DNA of 6,487 bases from an uncultured Lachnospira sp. (GTDB lineage Bacteria > Bacillota > Clostridia > Lachnospirales > Lachnospiraceae): positions 1 through 6,487 of the forward strand of contig CAAHEK010000005.1 of assembly GCA_900772425.1 (NCBI GenBank), given 5' to 3'. The notes beneath the pieces are model-generated. The model worked only from the letters and a program-made list of their open reading frames with translations. It was not told the DNA's origin and did no database searches. Within the stretch, counting starts at the first letter, position 1, and the number at the start of each line of letters is the position of its first letter. Below, piece after piece: positions 1 through 5,621 of the stretch. The position numbers and the translations under genes are program-made.

Positions 1-399
1 ATCATTATCTGTCTCATCATATACAATACCAGCTTCTGTTGTATTAGAAACGATAAATCTAAGAGTCTCGCTTGTACCATACTCAATATACTTATCATAA
101 TCCTCAATAGCTGCAACTGCATCTACTACTGATGTAATCTGACGTGTGATTTCCTTAGGCTCTCCATCAACAAAACCTCTTAACTGAAGTGTGTACTGGC
201 ATTCCTGATCATGGAATCTCTCAAGTGTACCGAACTCGATAGGCTTAACGATAACAACACCACCGTTGAAATCTGTCTTCTCATTAGTTACATCGAAGAT
301 ATAATCAACGAATGCTCTAAGGAAGTTACCTTCACCGAACTGCATAACCTTAACAGGTCTGTCAACTGCATGTGTAATACTCTTGTTTAATCTCTGCAT
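1..399 (-). CDS. uxaB: Tagaturonate reductase (altronate oxidoreductase), partial: N-terminal 133 residues
   Basis: This is the 5' part of a leftward gene; the reading frame is open to base 1 and its 3' end lies outside the window. The family reduces D-tagaturonate to D-altronate with NADH in the cytoplasm, the second step of galacturonate breakdown. The translation begins MQRLNKSITHAVDRPVKVMQ and has the dinucleotide-binding motif GEGNFLRAF at residues 22-30, then VVIVKPIE near 48-55 and SNTTEAG at 118-124. These resemble the N-terminus of UxaB more than the related fructuronate reductase UxuB or mannitol dehydrogenases. The start ATG at 399 has a GGAGA ribosome binding site 6-7 nt upstream (406-410 read on the minus strand). 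The gene is divergent from a LacI-type regulator and uxaC, which fits one hexuronate regulon. UxaB-type identity is strong; only the missing C-terminal half limits certainty. Confidence 0.93.
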   Translation of the reverse strand, partial: MQRLNKSITHAVDRPVKVMQFGEGNFLRAFVDYIFDVTNEKTDFNGGVVIVKPIEFGTLERFHDQECQYTLQLRGFVDGEPKEITRQITSVVDAVAAIEDYDKYIEYGTSETLRFIVSNTTEAGIVYDETDND

Positions 400-420
400 C
401 TTAAATCTCCTTTTTCTATT

Positions 421-448
421 GGGAATAAATCAAACATTGACAATTCCC
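421..448 (-). promoter_or_regulatory. Possible stem-loop in the uxaB 5' leader
   Basis: Read leftward, GGGAAT (448-443) pairs with ATTCCC (426-421), and inside it TCAA can pair with TTGA around a 3-nt loop. The hairpin ends about 10 nt upstream of the uxaB ribosome binding site. It lacks a U-tract, so it is not a standard terminator. It may affect mRNA stability or ribosome access, or it may be chance in AT-rich DNA. Confidence 0.25.
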
Positions 449-487
449 TAATTCTTAACCAGTAAATGGTAAATATTAAATAAGTGC

Positions 488-503
488 ATGTAAGCGCTTT
501 CAC
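488..503. promoter_or_regulatory. LacI-family operator or CcpA cre site at the uxaB promoter
   Basis: The sequence ATGTAAGCGCTTTCAC contains the palindromic core AAGCGCTT flanked by TGT and TCA. It matches the cre consensus WTGWAARCGYWWWCAW at all but the last base, and it equally suits a LacI/GalR-family repressor such as the adjacent regulator. It lies over the expected uxaB transcription start, so bound protein should block initiation. The sequence alone cannot say whether CcpA, the local regulator or both bind here. Confidence 0.8.
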
Positions 504-507
504 AAAT

Positions 508-536
508 AAAATATACTTAAAATCACTTTTCGTCAA
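508..536 (-). promoter_or_regulatory. Predicted sigma-A promoter of uxaB
   Basis: On the minus strand a -35 hexamer TTGACG (536-531) is followed 17 nt later by TATTTT (513-508). An alternative -10, TATATT at 515-510, gives a 15-nt spacer. Initiation would fall near 501, inside the 488-503 palindrome, leaving a leader of about 100 nt before the uxaB ATG. Confidence 0.55.
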
Positions 537-574
537 TAGATTTTTAGTATTTTAAATATTTTGCTTCTACACAC

Positions 575-603
575 TTGTTTTTATAATAATACCATTGTAT
601 AAT
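575..603 (+). promoter_or_regulatory. Predicted sigma-A promoter of the regulator-uxaC operon
   Basis: TTGTTT (575-580) and a perfect TATAAT (598-603) are separated by 17 nt. Transcription would start near 610, immediately before the palindrome at 616-631 and about 65 nt before the regulator's ATG. No separate promoter is evident in the 21 nt between the regulator and uxaC, so this promoter probably serves both genes. Confidence 0.65.
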
Positions 604-615
604 CAATTTATCAAT

Positions 616-631
616 ATGTAAGTGCTTACAT
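616..631. promoter_or_regulatory. Second LacI-type operator, in the leader of the regulator gene
   Basis: ATGTAAGTGCTTACAT is an inverted repeat with 7-bp perfect arms around a central TG. It shares the TGTAAG half-site with the 488-503 site but lacks the central CG typical of cre sites and many LacI-family operators. Just downstream of the predicted start point, it suits autoregulation of the regulator and uxaC. A GTG inside it (622) could be mistaken for the regulator's start codon. Confidence 0.75.
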
Positions 632-675
632 TTGATATTTTATTTTGTTTTATTCCTAAGAATTCGAGGTCTGTA

Positions 676-1680
676 ATGAACATATATGACGTTTCAAAAA
701 AAGCCGGTGTTTCAATAGCTACTGTTTCGCGAGTACTTAATGGTAATGCTAATGTCACTAAAGCTACCAAAACAAAAGTACTTAATGCTATTAAGGAACT
801 GGATTACACCCCTAACATCTTTGCAAGAGGTCTCGGTCTTAATACCATGAATACAATCGGTATCATGTGTATTGATTCTTCTGATATATACCTTGCAAAT
901 GCTGTTTATTACCTTGAACAGGAATTAAGAAAGCACGAATACGACTCTATTTTGTGTTGTACAGGCAAAGATTATAATAATAAAAAGAATTATCTTGAAC
1001 TTTTGCTCAGCAAACGTGTAGACGGAATAATCCTTGCCGGTTCCCAGTTTGTGGAAAATACTGACATACACACTAACGATTATATTATTAATGCTGCCAA
1101 GGATGTTCCTATTATTCTTGTTAACGGATACCTTGATGCACCTAATATTTATTCTGTAATGTGTAACGATGAACTTGCTGTTTATAATGCAACAAACCTC
1201 TTGATAAAAAATGGGCATCGTAATATAGTTTATTTATACACAAGCACATCTTATAGTGGTCTTAACAAGTTTAACGGCTATAAAAAAGCTATGAAAGAAG
1301 CAGGAATCAGCCTTCCTGATGAATACAGCCATATGTGTGGTAAAAACATATCACATGCCAAGGAATATCTTACACAGCTTAATAACAAAGGAATCCCTTT
1401 TGATGCTGTAATGACTTCCGATGACTCTCTTGCCGCAGGTGCGGTTAAATATGCGCATGCGCATGGAATCCAGATACCTTCTGAACTTGAGATAATCGGC
1501 TATAATAATTCTGTTCTTTCTCTTTGTACCGAGCCTGAACTTACTTCTATAGACAGTCGTGTAGAACAGCTTTCTACCTGCGCCGTAGGCGTATTAATGA
1601 AGGTTTTATCCGGTGAGGATGCTGATAATCACAGCGTTATCACCGCTGATATAATAAAACGCAATACAACAAAATTTTAA
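676..1680 (+). CDS. LacI/GalR-family transcriptional regulator, probable hexuronate repressor (ExuR-like)
   Basis: The 334-residue protein has the usual LacI-family layout. An N-terminal helix-turn-helix, IYDVSKKAGVSIATVSRVLN, covers residues 3-22. A hinge-helix segment ending NIFARGLG follows (about 47-54), and then a periplasmic-binding-protein-like effector domain from about residue 60, with family blocks such as MTSDDSLAAGAVKYA and the IIGYNN motif. I chose ATG 676 because GAGG at 666-669 lies 6 nt upstream and the protein then begins directly at the DNA-binding domain. The in-frame GTG at 622 would add 18 hydrophobic residues and lies inside an operator. The gene sits between uxaB and uxaC and has LacI-type palindromes at its promoter and at that of uxaB. 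By analogy with LacI-type ExuR of Bacillus it probably represses uronate genes until a pathway intermediate binds. The inducer cannot be read from the sequence, and a global sugar-responsive role is a less likely alternative. Confidence 0.9.
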   Translation: MNIYDVSKKAGVSIATVSRVLNGNANVTKATKTKVLNAIKELDYTPNIFARGLGLNTMNTIGIMCIDSSDIYLANAVYYLEQELRKHEYDSILCCTGKDYNNKKNYLELLLSKRVDGIILAGSQFVENTDIHTNDYIINAAKDVPIILVNGYLDAPNIYSVMCNDELAVYNATNLLIKNGHRNIVYLYTSTSYSGLNKFNGYKKAMKEAGISLPDEYSHMCGKNISHAKEYLTQLNNKGIPFDAVMTSDDSLAAGAVKYAHAHGIQIPSELEIIGYNNSVLSLCTEPELTSIDSRVEQLSTCAVGVLMKVLSGEDADNHSVITADIIKRNTTKF

Positions 1681-1701
1681 TTCACAGGAGGATTATCAAT
1701 C

Positions 1702-3108
1702 ATGAAACAATTCATGGACAAAGATTTTTTACTCTCAACTCCAACAGCACAGCATTTATTCCACGATTATGCTGCAAAGATGCCAATTCTTGACTATCAT
1801 TGCCATATCAATCCTAAGGAAATTGCTGAAGACAGAAAATTTGAGAACATCACACAGGTATGGCTCGGCGGTGACCATTACAAATGGCGCCAGATGAGAA
1901 CTAATGGTGTTGATGAAAAGTACATCACAGGTGATGCTTCTGACCGCGAAAAGTTCCAGAAATGGGCTGAAACTCTTGAAATGGCTATAGGTAACCCACT
2001 CTATCACTGGAGTCATCTTGAACTTCAGAGATATTTCGGATACAATGGTATTCTTAACGGAGATACTGCTGAAGAAGTTTGGAATCTTTGCAACGCTAAG
2101 CTTCAGGAAGATTCTATGTCAGTTCGTAATCTTATCAAACAGTCAAATGTTACATTAATTTGTACAACAGATGATCCTGTTGACTCACTTGAGTGGCATC
2201 AGGTTCTTAAAGATGACAAAACATTTGATGTTCAGGTACTTCCAGCATGGAGACCTGATAAGGCTATGAATATTGAAAAACCTGAATACCTTGACTACCT
2301 TAACACATTATCAGATGTAAGCGGAATTAAGGTTAATTCATTTGCTACATTAAAGTCAGCTCTTCAGAATCGTATGGATTTCTTTGCTTCTATGGGATGC
2401 TCAGTTTCTGACCACGCACTTGAATATGTAATGTACAAGCCATACACAGATGAAGAAATCGAAGCAATCTTTGCTAAGAGATTCGCCGGTAATGCACTTA
2501 CAACAGAAGAAATGAATAAGTTCAAAACTGCATTCATGGTATTCGTAGGTAAAGAATATAACAAGCGTAACTGGGTAATGCAGTTACATTACGGTACAAT
2601 CCGTGACAATAACAAGCTTCGTTATAATCAGTTAGGTCCAGATACAGGTTATGACTGCATCAACACATTTGACTGTTCAGCAGAAATGGCTCAGTTCCTT
2701 AATTCACTTAATGCAACTGACGAACTTCCTAAGACAATCATTTACTCACTTAACCCTTCAGTTAATGCTGCTATCGGAACAGTTATCGGATGCTTCCAGG
2801 ATTCTAAGGCTGTTGGTAAGATTCAGCAGGGTTCTGCTTGGTGGTTCAATGATCATAAGGTTGGTATGACAAATCAGATGACAAGTCTTGCTAACTTAAG
2901 CCTTCTTGGTAACTTTATCGGAATGCTTACAGATTCAAGAAGCTTCCTTTCATACACAAGACATGAATACTTCAGAAGAATCATGTGTGAACTTATCGGT
3001 GGATGGGTTGAAAATGGTGAATATCCTAACGATGAGAAAGCTCTTGAAAAGATTGTTAAGGGTATCTCTTACAATAACGCTGTAAGATATTTTGGATTTG
3101 ACCTTTAA
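1702..3108 (+). CDS. uxaC: Uronate isomerase (glucuronate/galacturonate isomerase)
   Basis: This cytoplasmic enzyme of the amidohydrolase superfamily interconverts D-glucuronate with D-fructuronate and D-galacturonate with D-tagaturonate, the first step of hexuronate breakdown. At 468 residues it is full length for UxaC. Family signatures include MPILDYHCHINP, with the metal-site HxH pair at H33 and H35, LHYGTIRDNN around residues 295-304, GPDTGYDCINTFD just after, QGSAWWFNDHK, and TDSRSFLSYTRHEYFRR near the C-terminus with Asp411. ATG 1702 is preceded by AGGAGG at 1686-1691 with a 10-nt spacer, 21 nt after the regulator's stop, so the two genes are probably cotranscribed. Its tagaturonate product is the substrate of UxaB, encoded divergently. 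Codon use is strongly biased (mainly GGT, AAG, CTT, ACA), consistent with high expression. Nothing appears truncated or missing. Confidence 0.97.
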   Translation: MKQFMDKDFLLSTPTAQHLFHDYAAKMPILDYHCHINPKEIAEDRKFENITQVWLGGDHYKWRQMRTNGVDEKYITGDASDREKFQKWAETLEMAIGNPLYHWSHLELQRYFGYNGILNGDTAEEVWNLCNAKLQEDSMSVRNLIKQSNVTLICTTDDPVDSLEWHQVLKDDKTFDVQVLPAWRPDKAMNIEKPEYLDYLNTLSDVSGIKVNSFATLKSALQNRMDFFASMGCSVSDHALEYVMYKPYTDEEIEAIFAKRFAGNALTTEEMNKFKTAFMVFVGKEYNKRNWVMQLHYGTIRDNNKLRYNQLGPDTGYDCINTFDCSAEMAQFLNSLNATDELPKTIIYSLNPSVNAAIGTVIGCFQDSKAVGKIQQGSAWWFNDHKVGMTNQMTSLANLSLLGNFIGMLTDSRSFLSYTRHEYFRRIMCELIGGWVENGEYPNDEKALEKIVKGISYNNAVRYFGFDL

Positions 3109-3148
3109 TTATTAAGTTCAATACAGACAGACTTGTATAAAACAAAAG

Positions 3149-3190
3149 TGTGGCTGCCTCACTAAGAAATTAGTGAGACAGCCACATTTC
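3149..3190. terminator. Bidirectional terminator between uxaC and the converging minus-strand genes
   Basis: TGTGGCTG-C-CTCACTAA (3149-3165) and TTAGTGAG-A-CAGCCACA (3170-3186) form a 17-position stem around a GAAA loop. In the rightward RNA, position 3157/3178 is a C-A mismatch and the tail is only UUUC. In the leftward RNA the same position is a U-G wobble, the stem is uninterrupted, and the tail reads C-UUUU-G-UUUU. It can serve both convergent units but looks best suited to the leftward one. Confidence 0.88.
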
Positions 3191-3240
3191 GTATTATAAA
3201 TCTTGTCTATATCTACTCCAAAACTCTTCTATAAAACAAA

Positions 3241-3750
3241 TTAACGTTCTCTTTTATCATATTTTCTCACATGCATCTCTCCCTGCATTCCGGGACGTTT
3301 GGTAGGCTTCTCCCCTGCCACCGCATTCATGGCGCCTGATATATCCTTGCTTAATAAAGCAAGACACTCCGGACAATATCTTCCATATCTTATATCTGTT
3401 CCACATCTCTGACATTTGATATAGGAATCAGAACCGTCAGGAATTTCTATTCTTCCTTCTCTTAAATATTTATGAATTATCGCAAGTGAAACTCCTGTAT
3501 TCTCAGATATAATTGCTGCCGGCTGAGGGCCGTTATCTTCAAGAAATTCTCTTATTTTTCCAAAATCTGTTAATTCTTTATTTCCACAATATGGGCAGAC
3601 AAATGTTTCTCCATAAGCATACTGCATTGTAGTCCCACATTTAGGACACTTAGCTGTCATTCTAAATGGATTTTCCTCTTTCTGAAGCTTTTTCATCTGC
3701 TTTTCTTTTCGCTCTTTTTGTACCTCTTCTAACGTCTTCATTCTTTCCAT
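3241..3750 (-). CDS. YvyF-like zinc-ribbon/HTH protein, probable flagellar regulatory protein
   Basis: This is a 169-residue cytoplasmic protein. A charged, probably coiled N-terminal helix (residues 5-26, rich in Lys and Glu) leads into a zinc ribbon, CPKC (35-38) with CPYC (52-55). A helix-turn-helix-like segment follows (about 65-100, KIREFLEDNG to HKYLREGRI). A second cysteine cluster, CQRC (113-116) with CPEC (126-129), precedes a basic tail. The order cysteine cluster, KxxEFL helix pair with a ...LREGRI ending, then CxxC-CxxC resembles YvyF, a protein of Firmicutes flagellar (flgM-region) operons. The resemblance is recalled, not searched. I start at ATG 3750 because AAGG at 3760-3757 lies 6 nt upstream and the preceding gene's stop is at 3754-3752. 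An earlier in-frame ATG at 3801 would overlap that gene by 50 nt. The one-nucleotide gap implies translational coupling to the PilZ gene. The molecular function of the family is not settled, so a DNA-binding or assembly role is inference. Confidence 0.6.
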   Translation of the reverse strand: MERMKTLEEVQKERKEKQMKKLQKEENPFRMTAKCPKCGTTMQYAYGETFVCPYCGNKELTDFGKIREFLEDNGPQPAAIISENTGVSLAIIHKYLREGRIEIPDGSDSYIKCQRCGTDIRYGRYCPECLALLSKDISGAMNAVAGEKPTKRPGMQGEMHVRKYDKRER

Positions 3751-3751
3751 A

Positions 3752-4576
3752 CTATACCTTCTTTCCGGAATGTGCCCCTTTAAATATATCCCTGCGTTCA
3801 ACTTTTTCTACACTATCTATCTTCCTGTTGGATTTTCCATCACCCTTTATTGTTTTTGAAGATTTTCCTTCGTTGAACTTATCTACAACAGATTTTTCTT
3901 TTAATGAATTCTCTATAATCTCTAAATTTCTGTATGCTGCATTATTTTTGTTCATAGAAAGCAGCTTTCTTTGCTTTTCGTTAATATAATGCTGAATTCC
4001 CGTATTCTGTACACTAAGTTTGCAGCCATACAGTATCTTAGTTTCGTCTATTTCAACTTTTCTTACTACAAGCCCCATAAGACTGTATGTTGTGCCTCCA
4101 TCTGCAAACACAAGTCTTATCGGCATATTAACAACCTTATCTATATTTTCTGAAGTAACAAAGGAAAATCCTGTTTCACTTATATCTTTTACAATTACAT
4201 CCAGCGCTTTTCTATTAATTCCAATCTGGGCAACACCTTTTACTCCAATGAATAAACGAAATGCTTCCCTTCTGTTCATTTCATATCCTTCGCCACCGGC
4301 TATAATTTTATAATAGCTTTTTCCTTTGTTCAAAACAACGGTAATCCCTACACTTTTCCATACCATAGGTGATTTGTCCTGACGTATATTAATAAGACTG
4401 ACCTTAATATTGCCTGATGTTCCAAAGCTTAATATTTTGTCGTTAATTCTTACAGGTTCTGTTAATATAAAGCCATTTTCCCTGATAAGTACTGTTGATG
4501 GGAATTCATACTTTTGCCCATTCATATTAAGTTCAAGAATTATCTTGCTATTTTCAGGCAAATTATGTAACAGCAT
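3752..4576 (-). CDS. YcgR-like PilZ-domain cyclic-di-GMP receptor
   Basis: The 274-residue protein has no signal peptide or membrane segment. Residues 1-95 look like the beta-rich N-terminal domain of YcgR/YpfA-type proteins. A PilZ domain follows at about 100-210, with both c-di-GMP-binding signatures: RxxxR in NRREAFRLFIG (R103 and R107) and DxSxxG in DISETGF (D131, S133, G136). It ends in the helix YINEKQRKLL, common at the end of PilZ domains. Proteins of this type bind c-di-GMP and, in YcgR and YpfA, slow the flagellar motor. Residues about 211-274 form an extra Lys/Ser/Glu-rich tail that is probably disordered. ATG 4576 has AGGAG at 4590-4586 with a 9-nt spacer. The stop lies one nucleotide before the start of the YvyF-like gene, and an EAL phosphodiesterase gene lies upstream beyond yebC. 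PilZ assignment is firm; motor control is inferred from family and neighbours. Confidence 0.88.
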   Translation of the reverse strand: MLLHNLPENSKIILELNMNGQKYEFPSTVLIRENGFILTEPVRINDKILSFGTSGNIKVSLINIRQDKSPMVWKSVGITVVLNKGKSYYKIIAGGEGYEMNRREAFRLFIGVKGVAQIGINRKALDVIVKDISETGFSFVTSENIDKVVNMPIRLVFADGGTTYSLMGLVVRKVEIDETKILYGCKLSVQNTGIQHYINEKQRKLLSMNKNNAAYRNLEIIENSLKEKSVVDKFNEGKSSKTIKGDGKSNRKIDSVEKVERRDIFKGAHSGKKV

Positions 4577-4603
4577 CTAAACTAACTCCTTAAATATAAT
4601 ATT

Positions 4604-4645
4604 TTAACGACATATTTATATATATATTAACATTTAATAATACAA
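4604..4645 (-). promoter_or_regulatory. Candidate promoter(s) of the PilZ/YvyF-like operon
   Basis: Two overlapping possibilities exist on the minus strand. A sigma-A-like pair has TTGTAT at 4645-4640 and TATATA at 4622-4617 with a 17-nt spacer. A flagellar sigma-28/sigma-D-like pair has TTAA at 4630-4627 and GTCGTTAA at 4611-4604 with a 15-nt spacer, compared with TAAA-N15-GCCGATAA (3 of 4 and 6 of 8 matches). The second would start transcription near 4597, just before the ribosome binding site. The DNA here is extremely AT-rich, so chance matches are expected. Confidence 0.35.
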
Positions 4646-4677
4646 AAGAAAAGTACTCATAAAAATAAAAATATAAA

Positions 4678-4756
4678 AAGTCCCTTTATATCACTTTCAT
4701 CTTTCAAAATTCTTTTAAAATCATTTTAAAAAATGCAAGCAATAATAAAGAGACTT
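4678..4756 (-). terminator. Possible long-loop terminator downstream of yebC
   Basis: In the leftward RNA, AAGUCUCUUU (4756-4747) can pair fully with AAAGGGACUU (4687-4678), including one U-G wobble, and a U-rich run continues after the second arm. The 59-nt loop is long for an intrinsic terminator. It contains its own AT-only inverted repeat (4713-4731, 9-bp arms). The 215-nt gap between yebC and the PilZ gene otherwise shows only the candidate promoters and no gene. Confidence 0.35.
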
Positions 4757-4791
4757 ATATATCAGCCTTATATATTTGTTATATTTATTAA

Positions 4792-5535
4792 TTATTCCTC
4801 ATCTTCTACAGGCTCATCCCAGTTATGATATACATTCTGTACATCATCTTCCTCATCAAGAAGATTAAGAATTCTTCTCATCTTCTTAATATCTTCTTCT
4901 GATGTAAGTTCAACTGTAGTCTGTGGAATCATTGTCACTTCTGCTGAAGCAAACTTAATACCATTATCAGATAATGTCTGGTTTACAGCATCAAAATCCT
5001 CAGGTGTTGTGATGATTTCGTAGCAATCCTCTTCTTCATTGAAATCTTCAGCTCCTGCATCAAGTGCAAGCATCATAAGTTCATCTGCATCCTTATCATA
5101 TTCTTCTTTATCAACAATCATCTGACCTTTGTTATCAAACATAAATGATACGCAGCCAGGAGTACCAACATTTCCGCCGCCCTTTGTAAATGCATTACGG
5201 ATATTAGAAGCTGCACGGTTTCTGTTATCTGTAAGAGCCTCTACGATAATAGCTGTACCGTTAGGTCCGTATCCTTCATATGTAACTGACTCATAATTAG
5301 ACATATCACTGCTTGCAGCCTTTTTGATAGCTCTGTCAATTGTGTCATTAGGCATATTAGAAGCCTTTGCCTTAGTAACAACCTGTCTTAACTTACTGTT
5401 ATTATTAACATCAGGTCCGCCCTCTTTAACAGCTACCATAATTTCTTTTCCAAGTCTTGTAAAAATCTTTCCTTTAGCAGCATCATTTGCAGCTTTTTTA
5501 TGAGCAATATTAGCAAATTTTGAATGTCCTGACAT
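4792..5535 (-). CDS. yebC: YebC/PmpR-family protein (TACO1 homologue)
   Basis: This is a 247-residue cytoplasmic protein of the widespread YebC family, whose members have been described as DNA-binding transcriptional regulators and, more recently, as translation factors that relieve ribosome stalling at proline-rich stretches. It shows the family N-terminus MSGHSKFANIAHKKAANDAAKGKIFTR, LRQVVTKAKASNMPNDTIDRAIKKA near 49-73, YEGYGPNGTAIIVEALTDNRNRA near 86-108, FTKGGGNVGTPGCVSFMF, and an acidic C-terminus. Length is normal. Position 7 is Phe where many family members have Trp. ATG 5535 has AGGAG at 5548-5544 with an 8-nt spacer. It lies 76 nt after the EAL gene and 215 nt before the PilZ gene, all on one strand. 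The 76-nt gap carries no convincing promoter, so readthrough from the EAL gene is possible. A link to c-di-GMP is not implied by the family and may be only positional. Confidence 0.96.
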   Translation of the reverse strand: MSGHSKFANIAHKKAANDAAKGKIFTRLGKEIMVAVKEGGPDVNNNSKLRQVVTKAKASNMPNDTIDRAIKKAASSDMSNYESVTYEGYGPNGTAIIVEALTDNRNRAASNIRNAFTKGGGNVGTPGCVSFMFDNKGQMIVDKEEYDKDADELMMLALDAGAEDFNEEEDCYEIITTPEDFDAVNQTLSDNGIKFASAEVTMIPQTTVELTSEEDIKKMRRILNLLDEEDDVQNVYHNWDEPVEDEE

Positions 5536-5583
5536 TTTTAAATCTCCTTTTATATAACCAAACTAAATTTTATAATTATGTGT

Positions 5584-5621
5584 AAAAAACACACCGCAGA
5601 ATATTTTAACATTATTTCTGC
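5584..5621 (-). terminator. Weak candidate terminator after the EAL gene
   Basis: GCAGAA (5621-5616) and TTCTGC (5601-5596) can form a 6-bp stem in the leftward RNA. It overlaps the end of the EAL coding sequence and is followed, after GGTGTG, by six U residues (5589-5584). The stem is short, the loop is 14 nt, and the U-run is displaced by 6 nt, so termination would be partial at best. Confidence 0.3.

Noticed and set aside
437..470. TTGACA on the plus strand as a possible -35 for the regulator
   Set aside because: No reasonable -10 lies 16-18 nt downstream, and it is over 200 nt from the gene, which has a better promoter at 575-603.
925..1218. Minus-strand open frame opposite the LacI-type regulator
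   Set aside because: No ribosome binding site or recognisable protein. It is a shadow of a clear gene, as are the minus frames opposite uxaC (1756-2016, 2364-2564).
1451..1464. Perfect 14-bp palindrome ATGCGCATGCGCAT in the LacI-type regulator gene
   Set aside because: It arises from tandem GCG-CAT codons for Ala-His-Ala-His in a conserved region and does not resemble the operators upstream. GCG is uncommon here, but the protein explains it.
3751..3801. Longer start for the YvyF-like gene at ATG 3801, adding 17 residues
   Set aside because: It would overlap the PilZ gene by 50 nt and has no convincing ribosome binding site, whereas ATG 3750 has AAGG 6 nt upstream right after the PilZ stop.
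3666..4313. Plus-strand open frames opposite the PilZ and YvyF-like genes
   Set aside because: They are low-complexity Phe/Ser/Leu-rich translations typical of the antisense of AT-rich genes, with no family resemblance.
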